Under the pieces are notes generated by a model. That model had not been told where the DNA came from. It saw nothing but the letters and a program-made list of their open reading frames with translations, and ran no database searches. From contig NZ_JAACKC010000010.1 of NCBI RefSeq assembly GCF_009939195.1, forward strand, positions 1-64,000: DNA of 64,000 nucleotides, in the 5' to 3' direction. The translations under genes and the position numbers were made by a program. The stretch is from Acinetobacter kanungonis (GTDB lineage: Bacteria > Pseudomonadota > Gammaproteobacteria > Pseudomonadales > Moraxellaceae). How positions within the stretch are numbered: the first letter of the stretch is position 1; each line of letters starts with the position of its first letter. Below are positions 27,234-39,435 of this stretch, in pieces.

Positions 27234-28565
27234 TTACATTCCCATTGGTGGACCATTACGACGTTTATTTCCGCTATTGGCTGTCGCTGCAGCAGTATCC
27301 GAACTGTCTGCAATCACCACTTGATCGCCTTCTTTCAAACCTGCCAAAACTTGTGCATTGACGCGGTTATTAATGCCGATCAAGACTTGTTTAGGTTGTG
27401 CGGTACCGTCTGCTTGTAGAACACGAACTATGCTCAAGGTTGCTTTGCCATCTTTTAGCAATTGTTGTTGACTGGCATTCAAATTCAAGCGTTCAGGTTT
27501 AGGTCCTTGCGGTTGGTCTGCATCAGGTTTGCTTTCCCCTGAAGACGCCGCTTTTGCCTGAGTGGCGTTGGTTTTTTTGCTATTTGCTGGACGTGTTGAA
27601 ATTGCTGAAGATGGCAGTAATAGCGCATTTTCTACAGAATCCAGCACGATATACACTTGCGCGGTCATATCAATACGGAGTTTACCGTCATGGTTTGGAA
27701 CATCGAATAAGGCATTGTAGTAAATCGCTGTACTCGACGTGGTGCTTGAATCATCGTTGGTAATTGAGTCAGGCGCTGGTTCAATCTGGCGCAGGCTGGC
27801 ATAACGCTTGCTGTCATCCCCCAACGTGGTGAAATAGACCTGCTGTCCTTTTTCCACTTTCATGATGTCGGCTTCACTGACCTGTGCTTTGATGGTCATG
27901 TTTTGTAATTTGGCAATTTTAACAATCGTTGGAGTACTTTGATTGGCATTCACCGTTTGACCTTCTTCAGTCACAATTGCGACCACGGTACCATCGGTCG
28001 GTGCCACAATGCGGGTATAGCCGATATTGGTTTGTGCAGTCGATTTGGTGACTTTTGCAGATTCAATCTGTGCATCAATGGCTTTTACTTGTGCTTGAGC
28101 TGTTTTAAATGTGGCTTCGGCAGACTCAAGTTCGGCTTTAGAGGTGGCATCTTGGGCAAACATTTGTTGCTGACGTTTATACGCCAATTGTGCTTCATTT
28201 AAGCTGGCTTCTTGTTGTAAGCGCTGTGCCTCTAAGTTCTTAATATTGGCTTCTGCAGTTTTGAGGCTGTTTTCCTGCGTGGTGGAATCAATTTGCGCAA
28301 TCAGTTGCCCTTGTTTGACTTCATCACCCAGTTGCACATACATTTTTTGTACCTGACCTGACACCTGTGCACCGACACTAATCAGCTTAGTCGCATCCAA
28401 AGTCCCTGTCGCCAAAACGGTATTTTCCAGATCACCACGCGTTACGCTTTCTGTGATGTATTGGGGCTGCTCTTGTTTCGGTTTTAAATAATGCCAAGCT
28501 AAAAAAGCAAGCAGCGCAATACACAGCAGGGCGATAATAATTTTAAAGGATTTTATTTTTTGCAT
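27234..28565 (-). CDS. macA: MacA-type periplasmic adaptor protein
   Basis: About 443 residues. An N-terminal membrane anchor ([19 protein letters not shown], ~7-25) is followed by a lipoyl/barrel-sandwich hybrid domain split by a long alpha-helical hairpin (~90-190, rich in Gln/Ala/Lys). Beta-barrel and membrane-proximal domains follow, and an Ala/Lys/Ser-rich insert near 340-375 may be a loop. I chose ATG 28565, where the anchor begins; an upstream ATG (28592) is in frame, and neither has a clear ribosome site. The stop is 2 bp from macB. Confidence 0.92.
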   Translation of the reverse strand: MQKIKSFKIIIALLCIALLAFLAWHYLKPKQEQPQYITESVTRGDLENTVLATGTLDATKLISVGAQVSGQVQKMYVQLGDEVKQGQLIAQIDSTTQENSLKTAEANIKNLEAQRLQQEASLNEAQLAYKRQQQMFAQDATSKAELESAEATFKTAQAQVKAIDAQIESAKVTKSTAQTNIGYTRIVAPTDGTVVAIVTEEGQTVNANQSTPTIVKIAKLQNMTIKAQVSEADIMKVEKGQQVYFTTLGDDSKRYASLRQIEPAPDSITNDDSSTTSSTAIYYNALFDVPNHDGKLRIDMTAQVYIVLDSVENALLLPSSAISTRPANSKKTNATQAKAASSGESKPDADQPQGPKPERLNLNASQQQLLKDGKATLSIVRVLQADGTAQPKQVLIGINNRVNAQVLAGLKEGDQVVIADSSDTAAATANSGNKRRNGPPMGM

Positions 28566-28935
28566 AGGAGTCAGGGAGTAAAAAATAATCATGGCTAGTA
28601 TAGAAGTGAAATACGGATAAATCGTGAATTTTTTACATAAATAGAAATGATTATTATTTGTTTCGATGATTCTGATGCAAGATTCTGCAAAGGCGGTTGA
28701 AAACATCAGATGAGTCACATCACGATTTTTAAAAAAGAGAGTTTTTGTTCGTTCTTTATAGGCATCAATAGATGCTCGAAACTGGGTAATTTCCCCTTTA
28801 TTTTTCTCTAGATTTAAATTTTAAAAGCAGCTAGTATTTAATTCCATAAAAAAAATATGGGTTTTTTGTTTAAAATAAAACCCACATGGGTTGCTGTAAT
28901 AAAAAAAACTTAATGAAAATAATGTGAGGGAAATC
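28566..28935. other. 370-bp intergenic region between divergent macA and the bacteriohemerythrin gene
   Basis: An AT-rich region holding the promoters of two divergent genes. I see a hairpin TGGGTTTT/AAAACCCA (28858-28865/28877-28884) upstream of the hemerythrin gene and an AT-rich, loosely Fur-like stretch at 28641-28660. No ORF with a credible start was found. Confidence 0.5.
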
Positions 28936-29385
28936 ATGGAGTGGAGTGAAAAATTTAATATTGGGATTGAGGTGATTGATAATCAACATCGACAAATTCT
29001 GGAATATATCAATACGCTAGATCAGATCCGAATGAGTGGGCAGCGCAATCAAATTAAAGAGGTGTTAGATGACTTGATTGACTACACCCAATCGCATTTT
29101 AGTTTTGAAGAAAACTTGCTGGAACAAGTGAATTATCAATATTTACCCTCGCACCGAGGCATTCATGAATTATTTGTGAAACGTTTAAATGATTGTCGCC
29201 AGCGCTTTGCCCAAGGGGAGGCGGTTGAACATGATTTACATCGTTTATTGTCGAAGTGGTTAGTGAACCATATTCAGCATGATGATCAGGATTATGTCGA
29301 TGCTGTACGAGAAAATATGTTGCACTATTTACGCGCTCAGGAGCAGAAAAAAGGCAAAAGCTGGTTTGCACGCTTCTTTCGCTAG
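28936..29385 (+). CDS. Bacteriohemerythrin
   Basis: A 149-residue hemerythrin-like protein that binds O2 at a di-iron site. The ligand pattern is complete: His in DNQHRQIL (~21), His/Glu in SHFSFEENL (~55-60), His pair in PSHRGIHELF (~75-79) and HIQHDDQDY (~116-121). A Lys/Arg-rich tail follows. ATG 28936 is preceded by GAGGG at 5 bases; a GTG at 28924 is less likely. Possible roles are oxygen supply or sensing, and iron handling. Confidence 0.9.
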   Translation: MEWSEKFNIGIEVIDNQHRQILEYINTLDQIRMSGQRNQIKEVLDDLIDYTQSHFSFEENLLEQVNYQYLPSHRGIHELFVKRLNDCRQRFAQGEAVEHDLHRLLSKWLVNHIQHDDQDYVDAVRENMLHYLRAQEQKKGKSWFARFFR

Positions 29386-29413
29386 ATGTGTAGGCTGGAC
29401 TGAGTCTGGGCTG

Positions 29414-30403
29414 TTAATTTAAAAACAAATTTTTACCGCAGAGCATGCCAATGGCTTGCAGAATCAAGTGTTCAGGGTTTTCTTCACTTAAGCCTTTAAT
29501 CGATGCATCGATTCGGAGCAAAAGCACAGGCCAGCTGAGAAACTGCTTGGGGTGAAGGCGGCGTAAAGCCTGTTGATATAGACTGACTTTGGTTTTCCAA
29601 ATACCCAGCTGCAAGGCATTTTGTGGCTGCTCAAACAGTTGCATCAACAGGCGCATTTCCTTGCTGATACTCCACAGCAACAAGCTCATCGGTTCACCTG
29701 ATGCCAGTAAATATTGGTAAATCTTGACCGCTTGGGCGAAGTTCCCTTCGAGCAAGGCATCGCTTAAATCAAAGGTGCTGTAACGCGACTGATCTTGTAA
29801 ACAGGCAAGCAGTTGCTCGATGCCAATCTGAGCTAAATCAGGGAAGGTATCTCGCACCCGCATCAAGCTATTTTTTGCCGCAAGCAAGTTGTGTTCGTGA
29901 TGCTGCTCCAACCATTGCCATGCATTATTCGCCAGTTGAATGCCCAGCTTTTCCGCTTCAACGGCTAGAATCCGTTGTCGATCTTGCGGGTAATTCGCAG
30001 TCAGGGAGACATTGACGCCATTGGCATCAATCACTTTAAAGAGGCTTGACTTTAAGCTGCTGCTGTCCTGCTTCGGCATCACAATCAACAACAAGTTATA
30101 TTCATTGTGTTGAAGATATTGGGTCAGTAATTTAATGCCATTGGCATCGGGCTTTATGTTGCCATGCACTTCAATCGCAAGCTGCGTAGAAAATAACGAC
30201 AAGCTGTTGAGGGCATTGAACACGGTTTTCCAGTCATTGACATTCGACATGTCAAAGCGCTGGCGTTCAATGTTTTGTTCTTGCCAGCTTTTGCGAAAGG
30301 CATCCAGCAGATTCTGTTCGAGTAAGGGTTCTTGACCATGCAGTACCCATGCACCACGTGCTTCTGGAATGCGTTTCAGGGCCTGCAAATAGTCGAGTTT
30401 CAT
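29414..30403 (-). CDS. holA: DNA polymerase III delta subunit HolA
   Basis: A 329-residue clamp-loader subunit, with an N-terminal AAA+-like domain lacking a functional Walker A, as is normal for delta. Typical parts are LHGQEPLLEQNLLDAFR (~20-36), which carries the beta-clamp contact region, and the helical C-terminal collar domain. It loads the sliding clamp as part of the gamma complex. It follows lptE by 5 bp, as in the E. coli leuS-lptE-holA order. Confidence 0.93.
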   Translation of the reverse strand: MKLDYLQALKRIPEARGAWVLHGQEPLLEQNLLDAFRKSWQEQNIERQRFDMSNVNDWKTVFNALNSLSLFSTQLAIEVHGNIKPDANGIKLLTQYLQHNEYNLLLIVMPKQDSSSLKSSLFKVIDANGVNVSLTANYPQDRQRILAVEAEKLGIQLANNAWQWLEQHHEHNLLAAKNSLMRVRDTFPDLAQIGIEQLLACLQDQSRYSTFDLSDALLEGNFAQAVKIYQYLLASGEPMSLLLWSISKEMRLLMQLFEQPQNALQLGIWKTKVSLYQQALRRLHPKQFLSWPVLLLRIDASIKGLSEENPEHLILQAIGMLCGKNLFLN

Positions 30404-30408
30404 AACAA

Positions 30409-30933
30409 TTACGGTTGAGTGGTGCTGTTCGTGACTTTAGGTAAACGATTCGATGAAATCTGACGCACAATTTGCTGTGCCACATCATCAATCAGGACTT
30501 CTTTTAAGAATTTCTCTTCTTGGTCATCGGTGTTTACCGTTGCCAAGTTGTATTGATAGCTACGTGAAGCAGTCACGGTACGCATTTCAGTCACAGGATT
30601 ACCTTGGGCATCTTCAATACGGAAAGTGACGTTCAATCGGAGTAAAGTTTCAATCAACTTGCCGCGTAATTCTTGACGTACAGGGGTGTAACTATAAACA
30701 TGTAAACGGTAGGCATTCGGGCTATTACTGAGTTGTACGCCTGCTGCACCGAGATAAATCGATAATTTTTCTTCTAACTCTTCAGTATCTTTGGGCAAAG
30801 ACAAACTCATTTGTGCATATGCTACAGGAGTGGCAGAAGGTTGTGTGCCTTTGAGATGGAAGCCACAGCCCACTAAACCTGCACCTAGACCGCAAGTTAA
30901 AATAATAGTTGCGAAACGCTTGCCTAAATGCAT
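30409..30933 (-). CDS. lptE: LPS-assembly lipoprotein LptE
   Basis: A 174-residue lipoprotein with the lipobox L-V-G-C (Cys ~23) followed by GFHLKG, the family start of the mature protein. It plugs the LptD barrel and helps deliver LPS or LOS to the cell surface. The length and the holA/leuS neighbours agree with this call. Confidence 0.92.
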   Translation of the reverse strand: MHLGKRFATIILTCGLGAGLVGCGFHLKGTQPSATPVAYAQMSLSLPKDTEELEEKLSIYLGAAGVQLSNSPNAYRLHVYSYTPVRQELRGKLIETLLRLNVTFRIEDAQGNPVTEMRTVTASRSYQYNLATVNTDDQEEKFLKEVLIDDVAQQIVRQISSNRLPKVTNSTTQP

Positions 30934-31003
30934 GTATTTTCCTCTGTAAATGCTGACTTTGCAGTGTGATACAAAATAATTTCAAACGTATATGAGTTTA
31001 GTA

Positions 31004-31034
31004 GCAAAGCCCGTTAAATGAAAACGGGCTTTGC
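31004..31034. repeat. Hairpin between lptE and leuS
   Basis: The 12-bp stem GCAAAGCCCGTT/AACGGGCTTTGC has an 8-base loop. A T-rich run follows only on the plus strand, opposite to the flanking genes, so this is probably an mRNA structure rather than the leuS terminator. Confidence 0.55.
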
Positions 31035-31059
31035 GTGGGTTTTTGTTTATTACATTGAG

Positions 31060-31139
31060 TCCCCCTCTTTTGAAAGAGGGGTTAGGGGAGATTTTATAAA
31101 ATCCCTCCAAACCTCCCTTTGAAAAGGGAGACTGATAAA
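31060..31139. repeat. Intergenic repeat-like element with two GC-rich hairpins
   Basis: Two adjacent palindromic arms, CCCCTCTTTTGAAAGAGGGG (about 31062-31081) and CTCCCTTTGAAAAGGGAG (about 31113-31130), are joined by TTAGGGGAGATTTTATAAAA. The arms are related to each other (CCCTCTTT and CCCTTTG). This pattern resembles short palindromic repeats dispersed between genes in Acinetobacter and related bacteria. No second copy is seen in this window. Confidence 0.55.
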
Positions 31140-31143
31140 GCTT

Positions 31144-33786
<2,643 letters not shown>

Positions 33787-33886
33787 TTAAAAGTTTGCTG
33801 CACAGCATAGCGCAAAATGCACCTAAATGTGAATTTTGCGCAGGCTGAACCACAAGAAAAATGAAACTATTTAGTAAAAACTGATT

Positions 33887-34288
33887 TTATTCAGTTGCGT
33901 AATTTTTTCCATTGGGTCTAGGTGCAGGAACGGCTTTAACTTCAGTTGGAGCAGGTGCAGCTGAAACTGGCGTTCTGGTAGCATCTTCATTCACATTTTG
34001 TGTGGGTTTAGACGCATTAACAGTATTCGTTGGGATTGTCGAGTTATTCTGTTGCACTTCTACAGGAACATTATTGCTACGGCTAGCCGTAGGCGCTGAA
34101 TTGTTCCAACCATAGGTCTGCACTTTGCCCTTTTTTTGTCCACTTTTCGGTGGCGGTGTGGTGGTGTAATGGGTCGAGCCATTGGCATCCACCCATTTGT
34201 AATAATCTTTGGCCCAAAGTGTTGCACTAGAGCCGATTAAGGCACAAGCAAGTGTGATGCGACTAATCAGATGAAATGGAAGAGACAT
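33887..34288 (-). CDS. DUF4124-domain exported protein
   Basis: 133 residues. A signal peptide (1-26, cleaved after LWA) is followed by a DUF4124 domain with its core KDYYKWVDANGSTHYTTTPP. The rest is a Ser/Asn/Thr/Pro-rich, probably disordered tail. DUF4124 proteins are periplasmic or envelope proteins of unknown role. It is monocistronic and divergent from the ilvI control region. Confidence 0.82.
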   Translation of the reverse strand: MSLPFHLISRITLACALIGSSATLWAKDYYKWVDANGSTHYTTTPPPKSGQKKGKVQTYGWNNSAPTASRSNNVPVEVQQNNSTIPTNTVNASKPTQNVNEDATRTPVSAAPAPTEVKAVPAPRPNGKNYATE

Positions 34289-34603
34289 GTGTGTTGTCCT
34301 ATTTTTATTTCTAAGATTAAAAGGAGGTAGTCTATAAATTGATCAAATTGTCAATTTAGAGATTTCTAAATGGAATAGGGAGTGTTCAAAATAGTATAGG
34401 TTGATTTTTATTTTGAACAAGTGATTCTGACTGGAAAGTGCTAAATATCTGATAGATTTAATATCTAAAAATTATATAGATAGAGAAATAGAGGTTGAAA
34501 TTCATCAGAACTATTTTAATGTTTGATGCAGTATGCAAAAAGACTATTTTTGCCTAAAAAACACACGGTCTGTAAATAATCAAAAAAAAGCTGTTTTTTC
34601 AAC

Positions 34604-34632
34604 TTGACAACAACAGGTTAAACAAGAAAAAT
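34604..34632 (+). promoter_or_regulatory. Candidate distal ilvI promoter
   Basis: A perfect TTGACA (34604-34609) stands 17 bp before AAAAAT (34627-34632). The -10 is poor. It would give a leader of about 275 bases. Confidence 0.3.
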
Positions 34633-34763
34633 GCTGTCTTTAGTTTTATGTGCCTTCTCTCGATCACCCTTCGAAGAAGTGTTACGTCATGCAATGGGCG
34701 TCATCTCTAGCCGAGATGGTGAACAAAGCAAATAAAAATATGTTTATCCCAACATGTTTTAGA

Positions 34764-34803
34764 TCCCATATTGCTCAAACAGCAAGCGGGTCGGATTTTT
34801 TTC
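34764..34803 (+). terminator. Possible attenuator-like hairpin in the ilvI leader
   Basis: TTGCT/AGCAA forms a stem around CAAAC. An outer arm AGATCC can pair with GGATTT, and a T7 tract is part of and follows that arm. The structure is imperfect. Confidence 0.3.
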
Positions 34804-34832
34804 CTATTGCCATGAAAACTATGAAATATGTG

Positions 34833-34841
34833 TGCTATAAC
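34833..34841 (+). promoter_or_regulatory. Candidate proximal ilvI promoter (extended -10)
   Basis: TGCTATAAC matches the extended -10 pattern TGnTATAAT in all but one base. No well-spaced -35 is visible. It would start transcription about 68 bases before ilvI. Confidence 0.4.
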
Positions 34842-34915
34842 AGTGCAGACAATTAATGAATGAACACTGCTGATGTCTCCCATCAAGCGGTGATAAAAGA
34901 TTAGGGTGAATCACG

Positions 34916-36643
34916 TTGGAACTTTTATCTGGTGGTGAAATGCTTGTTCGCGCATTAGCGGACGAAGGCGTTGAACATGTTTTTGGATACCCAGGCGGCG
35001 CAGTTTTACACATTTACGATGCGCTTTTTCAACAAGACAAAATCAATCATTATCTCGTACGTCATGAACAAGCTGCTGGTCATATGGCAGATGCTTACTC
35101 ACGCGTTACAGGTAAAACTGGTGTAGTGCTGGTCACTTCAGGCCCAGGCGCAACCAACACCGTTACTCCAATTGCAACCGCTTATATGGACTCAATCCCA
35201 ATGGTGATTTTGTCTGGTCAGGTGGCTTCGCATTTAATTGGGGAAGATGCATTCCAAGAAACTGACATGGTGGGTATTTCACGTCCAATCGTGAAACACA
35301 GTTTCCAAGTGCGTCATGCAAGTGAAATTCCTGCAATTATCAAAAAAGCATTCTATATCGCAGCAAGTGGTCGTCCAGGTCCTGTTGTTGTTGATATTCC
35401 TAAAGATGCAACCAATCCAGCAGAAAAGTTTGCCTACGAATATCCTGAAAAAGTGAAAATGCGTTCGTATCAACCGCCGCATCGTGGTCACTCAGGTCAA
35501 ATTCGTAAAGCGATTGATGAGCTGATCAATGCCAAGCGTCCTGTCATTTATACAGGTGGTGGTGTGGTTCAGGGCAATGCTTCTGCATTATTGACTGAAT
35601 TGGCGCACTTATTGGGCTATCCAGTCACCAATACCCTGATGGGCTTGGGTGCTTTCCCGGGTAACGACGAGCAGTTCATTGGTATGTTGGGGATGCATGG
35701 TACGTATGAAGCCAATATGACCATGCACAATGCAGATGTCATCTTGTGTGTTGGCGCGCGTTTTGATGACCGTGTAACCAATAACCCTGCAAAATTCTGT
35801 CCAAATGCCAAAGTGATTCATATTGATATCGACCCTGCGACGATTTCAAAAACCATTATTGCGCATATTCCAATTGTTGGTGCGGTAGAACCTGTTCTTC
35901 AGGAAATGTTGGCACAACTTAAACAAATGAATGTGTCTAAGCCAAACCCTGAAGTGATTGCTGCTTGGTGGTCACAAATTAATGAATGGCGCAAAGTACA
36001 TGGTTTGAATTATGACAAACCAACTGATGGTTCAATGAAGCCGCAACAGGTGGTTGAAGCATTAGACAAAATTACCAACAGCCAAGCGATTATTACTTCG
36101 GATGTTGGTCAGCATCAGATGTTTGGTGCGCTTTACTATAAATACACGCGTCCACGACAATGGATCAACTCGGGTGGTCTAGGTACTATGGGCGTTGGTC
36201 TACCATATGCAATGGCTGCGAAGCTTGCCTTCCCAGATCAGCAAGTGGTGTGTATTACGGGTGAAGCATCAATTCAGATGTGTATTCAAGAGCTTTCTAC
36301 CTGCAAGCAATATGGTCTAAATGTCAAAATCCTCTGCTTGAATAACCAAGCTTTAGGTATGGTGAAGCAGTGGCAAGATATGAACTATGAAGGACGCCAT
36401 TCAAGTTCATATGTAGATTCACTGCCTGACTTCCCTAAATTGATGGAAGCTTATGGTCATGTCGGTATTCAAATTGACCATGCCGATGAGCTTGAATCTA
36501 AGCTTGCTGAAGCGATGGCAATCAACGACAAATGTGTATTCATTAATGTCATGGTAGATCGTACTGAACACGTTTATCCAATGTTGGTTGCGGGTCAGTC
36601 GATGAAAGATATGTGGTTAGGTAAAGGGGAGCGTACTTCATGA
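34916..36643 (+). CDS. ilvI: Acetolactate synthase large subunit, biosynthetic
   Basis: A 575-residue thiamine-diphosphate enzyme making acetolactate and acetohydroxybutyrate for Val, Leu and Ile. It has the catalytic Glu in [11 protein letters not shown] (~48), [12 protein letters not shown] (~23) and the FAD/TPP domains in family order. The TPP-binding motif, normally G-D-G-S, reads G-E-A-S (ITGEASIQM, ~455), with the partner Asn in LCLNNQ. The TTG start has AGGGTGA 7 bases upstream. It overlaps ilvH by 4 bp. Confidence 0.96.
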   Translation: MELLSGGEMLVRALADEGVEHVFGYPGGAVLHIYDALFQQDKINHYLVRHEQAAGHMADAYSRVTGKTGVVLVTSGPGATNTVTPIATAYMDSIPMVILSGQVASHLIGEDAFQETDMVGISRPIVKHSFQVRHASEIPAIIKKAFYIAASGRPGPVVVDIPKDATNPAEKFAYEYPEKVKMRSYQPPHRGHSGQIRKAIDELINAKRPVIYTGGGVVQGNASALLTELAHLLGYPVTNTLMGLGAFPGNDEQFIGMLGMHGTYEANMTMHNADVILCVGARFDDRVTNNPAKFCPNAKVIHIDIDPATISKTIIAHIPIVGAVEPVLQEMLAQLKQMNVSKPNPEVIAAWWSQINEWRKVHGLNYDKPTDGSMKPQQVVEALDKITNSQAIITSDVGQHQMFGALYYKYTRPRQWINSGGLGTMGVGLPYAMAAKLAFPDQQVVCITGEASIQMCIQELSTCKQYGLNVKILCLNNQALGMVKQWQDMNYEGRHSSSYVDSLPDFPKLMEAYGHVGIQIDHADELESKLAEAMAINDKCVFINVMVDRTEHVYPMLVAGQSMKDMWLGKGERTS

Positions 36644-37131
36644 GACATATTATTTCTGTACTCGTTGAAAACGAAGCTGGTGCGCTTTCTCGTTTGGTGG
36701 GTTTGTTCTCACAACGCGGTTATAACATTGAAACTCTGAATGTTGCACCAACCGAAGACCCAACCTTGTCACGTTTGACTTTGACAACCTATGGTGATGA
36801 TCACAAGATTGAGCAAATTACCAAACAACTGAACAAATTGGTTGAAGTGGTCAAAGTGGTGGACTTGTCAGAAGGTGCGCACATTGAACGTGAATTGATG
36901 TTGATTAAAGTCAAATCACTCGGTTCAGCGCGCGCTGAAATTAAGCGTACAGCGGATATTTTCCGTGCGCAAATCGTGGATGTGACACCAACAACCTACA
37001 CCATCCAAATTGCGGGTACGACTGAAAAAATCGACGGCTTTATTGATGCTTTGGCGGAAAACACAATTTTAGAAGTTGTGCGTTCAGGTGTATCGGGTAT
37101 TGCTCGTGGCGAAAAAGTTTTAACCATCTAA
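36640..37131 (+). CDS. ilvH: Acetolactate synthase regulatory subunit
   Basis: A 163-residue small subunit that activates the synthase and confers valine feedback inhibition. It has an N-terminal ACT domain ([29 protein letters not shown], split by the conserved GALSR and RGYNI) and a second ALS_ss C-terminal domain. The ATG overlaps the ilvI TGA, giving translational coupling. Confidence 0.96.
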   Translation: MRHIISVLVENEAGALSRLVGLFSQRGYNIETLNVAPTEDPTLSRLTLTTYGDDHKIEQITKQLNKLVEVVKVVDLSEGAHIERELMLIKVKSLGSARAEIKRTADIFRAQIVDVTPTTYTIQIAGTTEKIDGFIDALAENTILEVVRSGVSGIARGEKVLTI

Positions 37132-37211
37132 TTTAAATTTGAACGACTCACTTATTCACAAATAACTTTGAGTAAAGCCTATAGAGAGGATACTCGGCAA
37201 AAAGTGAATAA

Positions 37212-38264
<1,053 letters not shown>

Positions 38265-38294
38265 TTTCTCGAATCAATTGATTTGAATGCGAAG

Positions 38295-38320
38295 ACCCAC
38301 TCTATTTGAGTGGGTTTTTT
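38295..38320 (+). terminator. Intrinsic terminator after ilvC
   Basis: The stem ACCCACTC/GAGTGGGT has a 5-base loop followed by five further T residues. Confidence 0.88.
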
Positions 38321-38376
38321 ATGTTTAAGGTTACGTGCCTCAAAAAGATGAAAGCTCTGCTTTCATTTTTTTCGTA

Positions 38377-38423
38377 CCTTGGATTCAAGCAAACAAAATC
38401 GTAGATAAAGAAAAGAACTAATT
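38377..38423 (+). pseudogene. Duplicated 3' end of ilvC (remnant)
   Basis: This stretch repeats the last ilvC codons and stop (38220-38266): it still encodes [18 protein letters not shown]. The three coding differences (GCG/GCA, GTT/GTA, GAG/GAA) are all synonymous third-base changes, so the copy came from a diverged homologous ilvC rather than a recent local slip. No start or upstream ilvC sequence remains. Confidence 0.85.
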
Positions 38424-38450
38424 TTCTGATCTAGCAGATTGATATGCTAT

Positions 38451-38478
38451 AAACCCTTGCGAAAGCGAGGGTTTTTTT
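38451..38478 (+). terminator. Second terminator, after the ilvC remnant
   Basis: The stem AAACCCTTGC/GCGAGGGTTT has a GAAA tetraloop followed by further T residues. Confidence 0.85.
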
Positions 38479-38492
38479 ATTGGATAATAAAA

Positions 38493-39257
38493 ATGATTTT
38501 ATATAAATATGTTGGTTTTGAAGCTGGATTAAAGATTTTAGAAACAAGTACTTTGGGGTTTTCTCATTTAGAGGATTTTAATGATCCATTTGAAGGGACT
38601 GGGTTGGGACTTTATGATTTAGATGTTTCCTTATCCGTTGCAATCAATGCCTTTCGCAATCGTTTTTCTAGAAAATATTGTATTTTGAGTCTAACCAGAA
38701 CGGCTTTGAATCCACTGATGTGGTCGCATTATGCAGATAGCTACAAAGGAATGGTCATTGGTATTGATACTGAAAAAGCGGGCTTTGAAAATATTGATCA
38801 ATATGTAATTCCAGCCCAGAAAGGCGAAGTTAGATATTTGAAAACAGTGCCTAAAGGTGTTAATGCCGCCAATATGGATAATTTACTTTCAATAGGTAAT
38901 TCGAGCTTATTAAATTGGCAGGTGAATGAAAATCTTCTGAAGCATGGTTTCCTTTATAAAATGCAAGAATGGGCCTATGAGGAAGAAGTTCGAATTGTTA
39001 AAAATATTTCTTCAGCGAATATTGGATATTATTATTCAACTCAAAGGGAGTTTGAGTTAGAAGGTCAACTTTGGCATCGGGTGGAGCTTCCTACCCGACC
39101 AATATATACCACCAAAATTCCGACAGAAGCATTTGTAGATGTAACCTTGGGTTTATCTACCTATAAGGAATTAAAGCGCTTACAAGAACGAGAGACACAG
39201 CAGTTTAACCCTGAAAAAGTCGAGCGATTGGAAAAATTATTTGCATGGTTAGTTTGA
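38493..39257 (+). CDS. DUF2971-domain protein
   Basis: A 254-residue cytoplasmic protein of the DUF2971 family. The family core is present: LYKYVGFE at the start, FNDPFEGTG (~30), and the signature LMWSHYADSYKGMVIGID (~76-93). An acidic/aromatic second half includes EWAYEEEVRIV. The family function is unknown, and members are commonly found in variable genome regions. ATG 38493 has GGA 8 bases upstream. The gene is AT-rich and lies directly behind the ilvC scar and a terminator, so it may have been brought in by recombination. Confidence 0.8.
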   Translation: MILYKYVGFEAGLKILETSTLGFSHLEDFNDPFEGTGLGLYDLDVSLSVAINAFRNRFSRKYCILSLTRTALNPLMWSHYADSYKGMVIGIDTEKAGFENIDQYVIPAQKGEVRYLKTVPKGVNAANMDNLLSIGNSSLLNWQVNENLLKHGFLYKMQEWAYEEEVRIVKNISSANIGYYYSTQREFELEGQLWHRVELPTRPIYTTKIPTEAFVDVTLGLSTYKELKRLQERETQQFNPEKVERLEKLFAWLV

Positions 39258-39363
39258 TGAACCTACCAATCTATCGAATTGAAAGGGATAATCAGGATTG
39301 GGCGCTGCAAAGAACAGAGATGACCAGATAATATTTAATATATGCTGGTGGTCTATATTGAAT

Positions 39364-39408
39364 CTGTCATGAATTTATCATCAAACTGTCAAACTCGACA
39401 TCTATGCT
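39364..39408 (+). promoter_or_regulatory. Pho-box-like tandem repeats and -10 upstream of the glycosyltransferase gene
   Basis: Three 7-base units, CTGTCAT (39364), TTATCAT (39375) and CTGTCAA (39386), stand 11 bp apart with A/T-rich 4-bp spacers; a degraded fourth, GACATCT, is at 39397. This matches the PhoB site pattern CTGTCAT-n4-CTGTCAT. TATGCT (39403-39408) begins 10 bp after the third unit, the usual Pho-box-to-minus-10 distance. Confidence 0.65.
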
Positions 39409-39435
39409 AAGAGAAAATCAAGCAATAGGTGTCAT

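Larger units (their letters stand above)
34289..34915. other. 627-bp control region upstream of ilvI
   Basis: A long AT-rich region without a convincing gene. From left to right it holds a hairpin GCAAAAA/TTTTTGC (34535-34553), a TTGACA -35 candidate (34604-34609), a short ORF at 34631-34735, a weak hairpin ending in T7 (34764-34803), and an extended -10 (34833-34841). A long leader with a T-tract suggests transcriptional control of branched-chain amino-acid genes. Confidence 0.5.

Noticed and set aside
28641..28660. Fur-box-like AT-rich sequence upstream of macA
   Set aside because: Symmetry is poor against the 19-bp Fur consensus, and similar AT-rich runs are common here.
31004..31034. Hairpin as the leuS terminator
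   Set aside because: On the leuS strand it lacks a U-tract; the T-rich side faces the opposite direction. leuS and lptE are probably still linked.
34631..34735. A 34-codon ORF in the ilvI leader as an attenuator peptide
   Set aside because: Only scattered Leu/Val/Ile codons, no run of them, a weak ribosome site, and a start before the transcript start expected from the nearest TTGACA.
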